The notes under the pieces were generated by a model. The model was not told the origin of the DNA, did no database searches, and worked only from the letters and a program-made list of their open reading frames with translations. This document shows, piece after piece, positions 24,836 through 33,502 of a stretch of 64,000 bases of DNA (position 1 is its first letter; every line of letters begins with the position of its first letter). The stretch spans positions 8,328-72,327 of the forward strand of contig CAZWRV010000022.1 of the NCBI GenBank assembly GCA_964636325.1. The letters run 5' to 3'. Source of the DNA: CAZWRV01 sp964636325 (GTDB lineage: Bacteria > Verrucomicrobiota > Lentisphaeria > Victivallales > GWF2-50-93). Both the position numbers and the translations under genes were made by a program.

Positions 24836-25849
24836 ATGAGTTCCGCTTACAATGTGGCAATCGCCGGCGCGACCGGCGCGGTCGGCGCGGACATGATGCT
24901 CACTCTTGAAAGAAGGCGTTTTCCGGTGAAGAGCCTGCGCCTGCTGGCGTCGGAAAGGTCGGTCGGCAGGACCCTCGTCTTCAAGGGTGAAAAGATAAAG
25001 GTCGAGAAGCTGGACCACGGCTCCTTCAAGGGGATCGACATCGCGCTTTTCAGCGCGGGCGCGTCCCGGTCTAAGGAATTCGCGAAGTCCGCAGTGGACG
25101 CCGGCGCGGTGGTGATAGACAATTCAAGCGCGTTCAGGATGGACGAAGGCGTTCCGCTGGTCGTCCCGGAAGTGAACCCCGAGGACGTGAAGAAGCACAA
25201 GGGCATCATCGCCAATCCCAACTGCTCGACGATAATCATGGTCGTGGCGGTCTATCCGCTTCACAAGGCGAAGAAGCTTGTGAGGCTTGTGGCCTCCACA
25301 TACCAGGCGGCCAGCGGCGCGGGCGCGAAGGCCATGGAGGAGCTGAAGATGCAGACGTCCGCAATCCTGGCGGGCAAGGGCATAAGCGTCGAGGCCCTGC
25401 CGCAGAGGATAGCGTTCAACCTTTTCCCGCACATCGACGTCTTCCTGGAGAACGGCTATACCAAGGAGGAGCTCAAGATGCTCCACGAGGGCCGCAAGAT
25501 AATGCACCACCCGACGCTCAAGGTCACCTGCACCTGCGTCAGGGTGCCCGTCCTCAGGGCTCATTCCGAGTCGCTGAACCTCGAGTTCGAGAACGAGATT
25601 ACGCCCGAAGAGGCGCGGAAGATTCTCTCGAAGGCGCCAGGCGTGGAGCTATGCGACGAACCCGCCAGCAAGAAATACCCCATGCCGATCGACGCCGCGG
25701 AAAAATACGACGTCCTCGTCGGCAGGATACGCCAGGACATCTCCAGGGACGACAGGCGCGGCCTGGAAATTTTCGTAAGCGGCGACCAGCTCCTGAAAGG
25801 CGCGGCGCTTAACGCCGTGCAGATCGCGGAAGTCATAGCGGCAAAGTGA
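24836..25849 (+). CDS. asd: Aspartate-semialdehyde dehydrogenase
   Basis: The 337-residue protein has the NADP-binding GATGAVGADM at its N-terminus, the active-site ANPNCSTI with Cys near residue 129, and the substrate-binding pattern CVRVPVLRAHSES. It reduces aspartyl phosphate to the semialdehyde for lysine/diaminopimelate, threonine and methionine synthesis in the cytoplasm. The start has GGGAGG seven bases upstream. It is preceded by a 106-base gap and followed by pfp on the same strand; these are probably separate units because a 135-base AT-rich gap lies between. Confidence 0.95.
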   Translation: MSSAYNVAIAGATGAVGADMMLTLERRRFPVKSLRLLASERSVGRTLVFKGEKIKVEKLDHGSFKGIDIALFSAGASRSKEFAKSAVDAGAVVIDNSSAFRMDEGVPLVVPEVNPEDVKKHKGIIANPNCSTIIMVVAVYPLHKAKKLVRLVASTYQAASGAGAKAMEELKMQTSAILAGKGISVEALPQRIAFNLFPHIDVFLENGYTKEELKMLHEGRKIMHHPTLKVTCTCVRVPVLRAHSESLNLEFENEITPEEARKILSKAPGVELCDEPASKKYPMPIDAAEKYDVLVGRIRQDISRDDRRGLEIFVSGDQLLKGAALNAVQIAEVIAAK

Positions 25850-25984
25850 AGGGTGGTTCCGGATGCCAGATTCCAGATGTTGGATAATTACAGAATCGAA
25901 TCGTCCGAATTCTCCGATTCAATCGATTCCTCCGATGATTGTTAATTGTTTATTGATAATTGTTAATTGACGAGAGGTGTTCAA

Positions 25985-27640
25985 ATGACAGAGATATCAG
26001 TCCTCCAGAAGGTCCGTTCCGAATATCTTCCGAAGCTGCCGCCGGCGCTGAGGAAGGGGGCTGGCGTCGATCCGGCGAAGGGGATGGCGACGGGGGCGGC
26101 GGACCATGAGGATTCCATAAAGGCGATTTTCCCGAACCTTTTCGGGCAGCCCACCCTGGAATTCAAGGCGGCCAAGGCATATCCCGCCGACAAGCCGGTC
26201 AATGTCGGCGTCATACTTTCCGGCGGTCAGGCGCCGGGCGGGCACAACGTCATCGCGGGTATTTTCGACGGGATCAAATCCCTCCACAAGGACAGCCGCC
26301 TTTACGGGTTCAAGGGCGGCCCCTCGGGCCTGGTGGACAACAAGTATGTTGAAATAACGGCGGAAATGCTGGCCGGCTTCAGGAACACCGGAGGCTTCGA
26401 CATAATCGGCTCGGGCCGGACGAAGCTGGAGAAGGCCGAACAGTTCGACAAGGCCCACAAGAACTGCAGCAAGCTCAAGATCTCCGCCCTGGTCGTGATC
26501 GGCGGCGACGACTCGAACACCAACGCATGCCTGCTTGCGGAATACTACAAGAGCCGCAAGATACCGATCAAGGTAATCGGCTGCCCCAAGACGATAGACG
26601 GCGACCTGAAGAACGAGCACATCGAAGCTTCGTTCGGGTTCGACACCGCGTGCAGGGTCTACAGCGAGCTCATCGGCAACGTTGCCAGGGACGCGAACTC
26701 CGCGAAGAAATACTGGCATTTCATAAAGCTGATGGGCCGCTCCGCATCGCACATCACGCTCGAATGCGCCCTGCAGACGCATCCGAACATAACGATCATC
26801 GGCGAGGAGGTCGCGGAAAAGAAGCAGACCCTGGCCGAGATAGTCGACTACATCGCCGGCATCGTCGTGAAGCGTTCCGAGAAGGGCTGCAACTTCGGCA
26901 TAGCCCTGGTTCCGGAAGGCCTTATCGAGTTCATTCCCGAAATCAAGTCGCTTCTAAAGGAGCTTAACGACCTCATGGCCAAGGTCGAGCATTCCCTGAG
27001 CTACCTTGAGACGAGCGGCGAAAAGCTCGCACTTATAAAGTCCAAGCTCGGCAAGGAAGGCCAGGGCATCTACTGCTCGCTTCCCGAGGACATACAGCTC
27101 CAGCTCATAAACGACCGGGATCCGCACGGCAACGTGCAGGTGTCGCTGATCGAGACTGAAAAACTGCTCATCGAGATGGTCTCCAAGAGGCTGAAGGAGA
27201 TGAAGGCCGAAGGCAAGTTCTCCGGCAAGTTCAGCACGCAGAACCACTTCTTCGGATACGAGGGCCGCTGCGCGCCGCCCTCCAACTTCGACGCCGACTA
27301 CTGCTACAGCCTCGGATACAACGCTGCCGCGCTCGTCAACGCGGGCGCGACAGGCTACATCTCGTCCATCAGGAACCTCACCAAGCCCGCTGACAAATGG
27401 ACATGCGGAGGCGTTCCGCTGACGATGCTCATGAACATCGAGCGGCGCCACGGCGAGGAGAAGCCCGTGATCAAGAAGGCGCTCGTCGAACTCGAAGGGG
27501 CTCCCTTCAGAAAGTTCGCGGAGCAGCGCGACAAATGGGCGGTCGAGACCAGCTACGTCTACCCCGGGCCCATCCAGTATTTCGGCCCCGCCGAAGTATG
27601 CGACCAGAAGACCGTCACGCTGACGCTTGAGAGGAAGTGA
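25985..27640 (+). CDS. pfp: Pyrophosphate-dependent 6-phosphofructokinase (long form)
   Basis: From the ATG at 25985 (GAGAGG eight bases upstream) the protein has 551 residues, the length of the long PPi-PFK group found in Lentisphaerota, spirochaetes and plants. Motifs are GGQAPGGHNVIAG, GGDDSNTNA (the DD form diagnostic of PPi use, near residue 172) and CPKTIDGDLKN (near 202). It interconverts fructose 6-phosphate and fructose 1,6-bisphosphate using PPi, so it can serve glycolysis or gluconeogenesis. It converges with the GspG-like gene, only 1 base apart. Confidence 0.95.
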   Translation: MTEISVLQKVRSEYLPKLPPALRKGAGVDPAKGMATGAADHEDSIKAIFPNLFGQPTLEFKAAKAYPADKPVNVGVILSGGQAPGGHNVIAGIFDGIKSLHKDSRLYGFKGGPSGLVDNKYVEITAEMLAGFRNTGGFDIIGSGRTKLEKAEQFDKAHKNCSKLKISALVVIGGDDSNTNACLLAEYYKSRKIPIKVIGCPKTIDGDLKNEHIEASFGFDTACRVYSELIGNVARDANSAKKYWHFIKLMGRSASHITLECALQTHPNITIIGEEVAEKKQTLAEIVDYIAGIVVKRSEKGCNFGIALVPEGLIEFIPEIKSLLKELNDLMAKVEHSLSYLETSGEKLALIKSKLGKEGQGIYCSLPEDIQLQLINDRDPHGNVQVSLIETEKLLIEMVSKRLKEMKAEGKFSGKFSTQNHFFGYEGRCAPPSNFDADYCYSLGYNAAALVNAGATGYISSIRNLTKPADKWTCGGVPLTMLMNIERRHGEEKPVIKKALVELEGAPFRKFAEQRDKWAVETSYVYPGPIQYFGPAEVCDQKTVTLTLERK

Positions 27641-27641
27641 A

Positions 27642-28361
27642 TCACCTTTCGCCGTCCGCTGGGCCGCCGGATGTTTTGTCCGGAGCGGACGCTGGCGTAT
27701 TCACCGCGGGTGGAGCGGGGGCGAGCGCATCCTTTGTGGCTATGTTCACGTTGACTCCCTCGGCAGGCCTCTCATCTCCGAATGGTTCTCCGCCTTCGGA
27801 GATGTCGTCTCCGTTTCCAGGTTTTCCATCCGGCCCGCATGAGAAGACGGAGGGCCTCCCACCGCTTGATCCCGAATATATATAAGGTGTTTTCCAGGGG
27901 TCAGGCATCAGCCTTAGTATGTAAGGCCCTTTCCAGCCCTGGATGCCCTCTCCGGAAACGAGCGACTCGAGGCCTTCGGAGGGGGAAGGATAGCGCCCGC
28001 AGTCGTCGTAGAAGATGTCCAGGGCGACATACAGCACGGAAATAGCCCGCCTGGCAATGCGCGAGGATTCGCTGTTGATGATGTCGGTGTTGCGCGGAGA
28101 ATAGAAATAGGCGCCGATAATGCAGATGCCTCCGACCCATATGAGCCACCTGGGAAGACGGCTCCAGGCCGCGAAGACATTCGTCAAGCCGGTATTGAGC
28201 ATCCAAGGGCTGGGTATTCCGAAATCCCTTTTCCTTCTCGGCGCCATCTTCTTTGAAGGTTTGTAAAAGCCGGGCTTGACGGCGGCCTTGCCGCATTCCG
28301 GGCAGGCGTTCTTCCCGCCCCAGTCGGAAGCCTTACCGCAATACGGGCATTTGAACTTCAT
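27642..28361 (-). CDS. Zinc-ribbon membrane protein with GspG-like (type II secretion pseudopilin) domain
   Basis: The 239-residue protein has an N-terminal zinc ribbon (FKCPYCGKASDWGGKNACPE), one membrane segment (LPRWLIWVGGICIIGAYFY), and then a domain with the GspG core pattern: YPSPSEGLESLV, WKGPYI, PDPWKTPYIYS and a final SCGPDGKPGNGDD, which in GspG binds calcium. The N-terminal prepilin cleavage motif is absent, so the domain is not processed like a pseudopilin and is a stable membrane protein. The tail is Ala/Pro-rich. It is last in a leftward operon with two TPR proteins (7 bases after the upstream stop). Confidence 0.75.
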   Translation of the reverse strand: MKFKCPYCGKASDWGGKNACPECGKAAVKPGFYKPSKKMAPRRKRDFGIPSPWMLNTGLTNVFAAWSRLPRWLIWVGGICIIGAYFYSPRNTDIINSESSRIARRAISVLYVALDIFYDDCGRYPSPSEGLESLVSGEGIQGWKGPYILRLMPDPWKTPYIYSGSSGGRPSVFSCGPDGKPGNGDDISEGGEPFGDERPAEGVNVNIATKDALAPAPPAVNTPASAPDKTSGGPADGER

Positions 28362-28367
28362 TAAGTC

Positions 28368-29156
28368 TTATTTTACTTCGCCCGCCTTTTCGGGATAATC
28401 CTTTTTCAGCATATCTTCAAACTTGGTGTATCTGTTGTCGTTCATCTCCTTGAGGAGGTTGACGATGTTGACGAGGCTGTCGGCCCTTTCGTTGATCTTC
28501 TTAGGGAAGAGGAGAGCGGTCCTCATATACATAAGAACGGCGTCCTTCTTCTTGTTCTGCTTCTTGAGGATTTCGCCGCGGGCGTTGAAGCTGAATGCGG
28601 AGAGGCTGTCGTCGTCGGAATTGCCGAGCGCCGTGAGGACGGGATATGCGTCGTCGAACTGGTTCTGTTCGATATATATGCTGGCGAGGAGCCTTTTGCA
28701 GTTGTAGAAGCACTGCTGGAGCTTTTCGTCGGCGGCCTCGTAGTTGTCATACTTCTTGAGGAGGTCGACGGCCTCGCCCTTCCTGTTGAGCTTGGCGAGG
28801 CAGAAGGCCTGGCCGTAGACCGATGGCAGCTCATATCCGAGATACTTGTATTTCGAGCCGAAGATCTTCTTGAAGTCGCCCAGCGCCTCCTCGTATTTTG
28901 CGGCGGCCATCTTCTTCTCGGCCTCGGTGACCTCGTCCGGAGTCTTTTGGAGCTTGACGCTGGTGTATTCATCCCTCTTGAGCTTACCTGTGAACTTGCC
29001 TTCGACATAGGTGATGGTGCCCGCGGCGTCGACTTCCTTTATGTCGTCGGCGTTGATGGGCTTGGAGCCTTTCTTGTTGATGACCGCAGGCATTGCTGCG
29101 AACAGCGAAAATCCCAGCGCGACCAGACCTGTTGTCAGAATGATTTTACCTTTCAT
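28368..29156 (-). CDS. Secreted TPR-type protein
   Basis: The 262-residue protein has a signal peptide (MKGKIILTTGLVALGFSLFA) and helical repeats with tetratricopeptide-like pattern (AAAKYEEALGDFKKIFGSKY, AFCLAKLNRKGEAVDLLKKY, LASIYIEQNQFDDAYPVLTA). It lies between a giant TPR protein (44 bases upstream) and the zinc-ribbon/GspG-like gene (7 bases downstream), forming a three-gene operon. It likely acts as a periplasmic scaffold; no enzymatic motif is present. Confidence 0.75.
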   Translation of the reverse strand: MKGKIILTTGLVALGFSLFAAMPAVINKKGSKPINADDIKEVDAAGTITYVEGKFTGKLKRDEYTSVKLQKTPDEVTEAEKKMAAAKYEEALGDFKKIFGSKYKYLGYELPSVYGQAFCLAKLNRKGEAVDLLKKYDNYEAADEKLQQCFYNCKRLLASIYIEQNQFDDAYPVLTALGNSDDDSLSAFSFNARGEILKKQNKKKDAVLMYMRTALLFPKKINERADSLVNIVNLLKEMNDNRYTKFEDMLKKDYPEKAGEVK

Positions 29157-29199
29157 AGCGAGCCACCTTATTTATAAAGTTTTACTGTTAAAATCCATT

Positions 29200-32100
29200 T
29201 CACTTCTTCGCGTCCTTATTGTCCTTGTCCTTTGCCGGAGGCTTCTCTTCCTTCTCCTGCTTGCCTTCCTTTGGCGGCTTGGGCTCCTGCTCGGGGGCCG
29301 GAGCGGGAGCCGCCTCGGGGAGGTTCTGGATGTCCTTGAGGTACTTGCCGGTCGGGAAGTATTTCTTATATTTTTCGACGAACTTCTCGGCCTCGTCCTT
29401 CCTCCCGAGCTTTGCGAGGCAGAAGGCGGTCTTGTAGAAAGCGGTCTCGAGATACTCCTTCTGCTCCTTGAGCTCCTCCGGGGAGGCGGACTTGGTCGTC
29501 GCGGTCTCCTCCGTCGGATCGGTGAGGGAGAGTATGGCGAAGGAGTTGTAGGCCTTGTTGAAGTCGTTCATCTCGATATAGAGCTCGCCGAGCATGCACT
29601 GGGCCTTGAAATAGACCGTGTCGCTCTTTCTCGGGCCGAAACTTGAATCGGTGATGATTTCAACATAGTTCTTGACGACGTCGTCGGTCCTTTTCAGCGC
29701 CTTGTATGCCTGGGCCCTCAGGAATTTGCCGTCGAAGAGATATCTTGTCGTCTTGCTGTTCAGGCATTCGTCGAGGAGCTTGACGCATCCTTGATAGTCC
29801 TCGGACCAGAATGCGCCCGAGGCGGTTTCGAAAAGGATTCTGTCCTTGACCGCGCCGATCAACCTGTTTATTTCATCGGGCTTGTCGGCATATTCCTTCA
29901 TCCTGTCCTTGCTTACCCAGTCTTCCGGCTTGGGATTCTTCAGGAGTTCAAGGAGCGCGCTTCCTGCCTGAACGGAGAGCTGTGCGCCCTTCTTGGGGTG
30001 GGTGCCGCCGCAGTTGTAGAGGTTGGCAGTTATCCATTGCATGGACTGTATGGGGACCTCGATCTTCTGCTCGAATACTTTTCCGAAGGCATCTATGGAC
30101 TTGTCGTAGTTGCCAATCTCGTACATGCTCTTACCGAGGCTTGTCAAAGCCTGCTTGCCTTCGCTGGTTTCCGGGAACGAAGCGGCGAGCTTTTCGAGTA
30201 TCTGCGCGGCGATGTCTGGCTTCTTAAGTTCGACGTAGAGCGTTCCGAGCCTCAGCATGCATGAGGGGACATGCTTTGACTTCAGTTCGGTATATTTCGA
30301 GAGGAAGTCGGAGAACGCCTTGCACGCCTTCTCCTTTTCGCCGGCGGTGTCGTAGCCCCAGCCGGTCATCGCCGCCGCGTTTTCAATAGTGAGGGCGATC
30401 TTGGGGGACTTTTCATTCTCGAGCGGGCCGCCCTTTGCGCACCAGGGGCCGGTGAGCTCCTCGAAGTTCTTTACTGCCTCGAGGGCGTATTGCTTGGTGA
30501 GCTTGTCGTATTCGTCGGCCTTCGCATTCAGCGCTTTCGGCCCCGAAGCGTCGGCGGGCTTGGCTGCGTCCGCATCTTCGGCGGGCGCGGCCTTTTCGTC
30601 CTTCTTGGGCTCTTCCTTCTTCTTCTCATCCTTCTTGTCGGCGGCCTTCTTGTCTTCTTTCTTCTCGGCCTTTTTTTCTTCCTTTTTCTCATCCTTGATC
30701 TCGCCCGCAGGTGGCGGCGGAGCGGCCGGCTTCTCCTCTTCCGGAGCGGCGGCGGCGCCTGGCGCGGCATCCGCCTTGTCCCTCAAGGCTTCTGCCTCCT
30801 TGCTCAGGAAGAGCGCCTGCTGAAAGTAGCTTTCCCCTGCCCTGAACTTGGCGTCCGCGACGCTTGCGATGTCTATGTTCTTGTCCTTCTGCCGTTCCCT
30901 GTCGACGTATTCCAGGAAGGTTTCGGCGGCCTTGAGATGATCCTTGGCGTTGGAATAGCAGAAGGCGAGCAGGTAGAAGGCGTTGATGCCTATGTCGGAC
31001 TGGGCGTAGTTCTCGACAATCCTCTGGTATTTTGGGATGGCCTCCTTGTATGCGTCCCTTGCCTTCTGAACCATTTCGGCCTTTTCCTTGCCCTGGGGCA
31101 GCTCCTTGCCGAGTTTCCCCAGCTCCTCGGCGCGATCGAAGTAGACTTTTGCGACCCTGGAGGCGATGGGGCCGGCATACTGGTCGGCCTTGCACTTGTC
31201 CAGATACAGTTCATAGACGACTATAGCCTCGTCAATCTGGGCCTTCTTCTGATCCTTGTCCGCCGCCTTCTCGGCCTTTTTCCATAGGGCCTCGCCGACC
31301 TGGGCGAGCGAAAGCGCCGTATTCGGAGACTTGGAGTAGTATTCGGCAAGATAGCCTGCGACGGAAAGGGCTTCGAGTATCTGTTCGGTCTTCAGATATG
31401 AAAATGCCAGCATGGAGAGGACTTCCGGCATGTCCTTTGCGGTCCTGGACTTGTGTATGCCTTCGAGAATGAGTGGGATGGCCTTTTCATACTTTCCGTC
31501 TTCGAATGCCTGCTTGGCCTCCACGCTAAGGGAGGAGCCCTGCGCCAGCTTGTCCATTATCCTCTTGGGTATTTTGACGTTCTTGCCGAAGCCCTTCAAT
31601 TTCTCCAATGCGCCCATGAAGCCCGACTTGACCTCTTCGAATCGCGGAAATTGGTCATACTTGTCGACAACCTCGTAGAAACTTTGAAGAGCCTGGGAAT
31701 AGCTCTCGATCTTGCCGGCGTCGTCCGCGGCCTTTTCGGCCTTGTCAATGCAGATTTTACCCGCCCAGAACGCCCTGGCGGCGCCGGGTGAGCCGCTGAT
31801 GTTCTTCTCCTGCTCGTAGGGCTCGTCGAAAGCCCTGAAGAAGGCGACGCGCTCGGGCGTGGCGATCAGCTTGAGGGCGTCGTCGTGCCTTCCCAGGAAA
31901 AAGAGGCAGCGGGCCTTCTCGACGAAGCCGAACGCGCCGACGCTGTCCTGGAGATAGAGGAGATCGTCGCATATCTTGGACGTGTCGTTGACGATGGTCT
32001 CCCATCCTTTCTCCCCCTTGCCGATCTGTTTTTCTACCGCGTCGAGCTTCGCCTGGATGGAGATCAGCTTCTTCGAGTTCTCGTCCATGCCGCCTTCGCG

Positions 32101-32625
32101 GACCTTGTTTATCAATTCCATGATCTTTGCGGCCTTCTCCGGCTGGCCGAGCTGCTTGTAGGAGTGCGCGGAATATGCGATCGCGTTTTCAAAGTCCTTT
32201 TTCCCGCTTTCAGTGGTGGGTGGATTCGCCGCATAGACCTTGAAATATTCCTCGAATGCCTTGGCGGCCAGTTCGAACTTGCCCTTCTTGGCGGCTTCCA
32301 TGCCGAGGACGTGGCGCGAGTCGGCGTAGAACTTGCTGCCGGGCTGTATCTTGCCTATGATCTCGTCTGCCTTGTCCGCCTGGTTCTTTATGAAATATGT
32401 CTTCGCGAGCTGGATGCATAGGAGATCCTTGTCGGGAGTATTTTTAGCTATCTCCTGGAGGAGGAGGTATTCGCTGTAGTCCGTCATCTGCATCTTGTTG
32501 AGCTCGTCGCAGAGGAGGCAGATGGTGTCGGTCTCGCTCCTCTCGGCGGAAGAGGATTTCTGCGGAAGCAGAGCCAGCGCGAATGCCAGGCCGGCAGCGA
32601 TGAGGAAGGGCTTCAGATGTCGCAT
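29200..32625 (-). CDS. Large secreted TPR-repeat protein with Lys/Glu/Pro-rich segments
   Basis: The 1141-residue protein begins with a signal peptide (FLIAAGLAFALALLPQKSSS). Most of the chain is TPR-like alpha-solenoid, interrupted near residues 640-720 by a low-complexity segment of Lys, Glu, Asp, Ala and Pro, after which the solenoid resumes. The C-terminal 40 residues are again Pro/Lys/Glu-rich. The architecture resembles periplasmic or outer-membrane scaffold proteins. It heads the operon with the 262-residue TPR protein and the GspG-like protein, suggesting a role in secretion or envelope assembly; that is inference. Confidence 0.75.
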   Translation of the reverse strand: MRHLKPFLIAAGLAFALALLPQKSSSAERSETDTICLLCDELNKMQMTDYSEYLLLQEIAKNTPDKDLLCIQLAKTYFIKNQADKADEIIGKIQPGSKFYADSRHVLGMEAAKKGKFELAAKAFEEYFKVYAANPPTTESGKKDFENAIAYSAHSYKQLGQPEKAAKIMELINKVREGGMDENSKKLISIQAKLDAVEKQIGKGEKGWETIVNDTSKICDDLLYLQDSVGAFGFVEKARCLFFLGRHDDALKLIATPERVAFFRAFDEPYEQEKNISGSPGAARAFWAGKICIDKAEKAADDAGKIESYSQALQSFYEVVDKYDQFPRFEEVKSGFMGALEKLKGFGKNVKIPKRIMDKLAQGSSLSVEAKQAFEDGKYEKAIPLILEGIHKSRTAKDMPEVLSMLAFSYLKTEQILEALSVAGYLAEYYSKSPNTALSLAQVGEALWKKAEKAADKDQKKAQIDEAIVVYELYLDKCKADQYAGPIASRVAKVYFDRAEELGKLGKELPQGKEKAEMVQKARDAYKEAIPKYQRIVENYAQSDIGINAFYLLAFCYSNAKDHLKAAETFLEYVDRERQKDKNIDIASVADAKFRAGESYFQQALFLSKEAEALRDKADAAPGAAAAPEEEKPAAPPPPAGEIKDEKKEEKKAEKKEDKKAADKKDEKKKEEPKKDEKAAPAEDADAAKPADASGPKALNAKADEYDKLTKQYALEAVKNFEELTGPWCAKGGPLENEKSPKIALTIENAAAMTGWGYDTAGEKEKACKAFSDFLSKYTELKSKHVPSCMLRLGTLYVELKKPDIAAQILEKLAASFPETSEGKQALTSLGKSMYEIGNYDKSIDAFGKVFEQKIEVPIQSMQWITANLYNCGGTHPKKGAQLSVQAGSALLELLKNPKPEDWVSKDRMKEYADKPDEINRLIGAVKDRILFETASGAFWSEDYQGCVKLLDECLNSKTTRYLFDGKFLRAQAYKALKRTDDVVKNYVEIITDSSFGPRKSDTVYFKAQCMLGELYIEMNDFNKAYNSFAILSLTDPTEETATTKSASPEELKEQKEYLETAFYKTAFCLAKLGRKDEAEKFVEKYKKYFPTGKYLKDIQNLPEAAPAPAPEQEPKPPKEGKQEKEEKPPAKDKDNKDAKK

Positions 32626-32655
32626 AATGATTCCTGTAATTTAATATTTAAGTCA

Positions 32656-33051
32656 TCATCCATTTATCAGTGTCACATGGACGGTTCTTTCTCTTGGTCC
32701 GTCGAACTCGCAGAAATAGACGTCCTGCCATCTTCCTAGGCGGAGGCGGCCGTCTTCCACCGGTATCGTCTGGGAAAACCCCATCAAGGAGGCCTTTACG
32801 TGGGCTGCGCTGTTGCCTTCGGCATGCCTGTATAAGGGGCTTTCCCAGGGGAACACTTTCTCTAGCGACCCGATTATATCCCTGACAACGTCCGGATCTG
32901 CGTTCTCGTTAATCGTCAGTCCCGCCGTGGTATGAACGCAAAAGACATGGCAGAGGCCCGTCTTCATGTCGGCGGGAACAAGCCTTTCTATCTCGGAAGT
33001 GATGCCGACGAACTCGCAGCGCTTCGAACTTCGTATCTTTATGGCAGGCAT
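32656..33051 (-). CDS. YjbQ/UPF0047 family protein
   Basis: From the ATG at 33051 (GGAAG just upstream) the protein has 131 residues, the usual length; an upstream in-frame ATG at 33150 would add 33 unrelated residues. Family motifs are VFCVHTTAGLTINENADPDV, HAEGNSAAHVKASLMG and LGRWQDVYFCEFDGPRERTV. Members of this single-domain family have been linked to thiamine-phosphate synthase-like activity, with weak evidence. It stands alone between the TPR operon and the ribosomal cluster, in the same direction. Confidence 0.88.
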   Translation of the reverse strand: MPAIKIRSSKRCEFVGITSEIERLVPADMKTGLCHVFCVHTTAGLTINENADPDVVRDIIGSLEKVFPWESPLYRHAEGNSAAHVKASLMGFSQTIPVEDGRLRLGRWQDVYFCEFDGPRERTVHVTLING

Positions 33052-33502
33052 CCGCTTCCGTCCCAATGCAATGCGTAAATAATCAGTAAAAGCACTTAGT
33101 CTTAGTCTGCTGTGCTGCAAATAAATTTCGAATATATTCCTTCCATACAAGTTTTCAAGCTGAAAACCACCGGGGGGATTTAAAAAATTTTCAGGCGGAT
33201 TCGAACTTCCGCCCTGCGCCAGCGGGATTTTTTATCGTCAATCTTTGGGATTGGATTCCCGAAATCCCCGCAAAGAAAATGTAAATTGTTCAGCCTAAAG
33301 GAGTATAAGATCGCACTCGGCATGTCGCGCCATAACCGTGCGAAGGCGGATATGAAAAGGACAATCGAGTTTCATGAGAGCGCCGCTCCGGCGGGGAAAT
33401 CCGCCAGTTCGAAACTTGAAGTAGTGCAGGTATTCTTACCAGCGGAATCGCAGACAGGAATGTCTGCGCCACTTAAAGTCAAGTTTCAGATGAGGGATGC
33501 TT
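33052..33502. other. Gap between secY and YjbQ genes with degenerate repeats
   Basis: Besides the hairpins at 33183-33236 this 451-base gap contains a degenerate reverse copy of repeat F at about 33279-33308 (AATGTAAATTGTTCAGCC...) and an 18-base near-palindrome GCAGACAGGAATGTCTGC at 33450-33467, a REP-like sequence. I see no convincing gene; short open stretches here run across the repeats. Confidence 0.55.
33183..33236. terminator. Candidate terminator hairpins downstream of secY
   Basis: On the minus strand, downstream of secY, a GGCGGA...TCCGCC stem (33194-33213) is followed by TGAAAATTTTTT. On the plus strand an adjacent hairpin CCCTGC-GCCA-GCGGG leads into ATTTTTT. Either could stop transcription; the first would end the ribosomal protein operon, although about 290 bases after the secY stop. 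Confidence 0.4.

Noticed and set aside
33194..33213. GATTCGAAC word resembling a tRNA T-loop on the minus strand
   Set aside because: No acceptor, D or anticodon arms could be fitted around it; the word is explained by the terminator-like hairpin.
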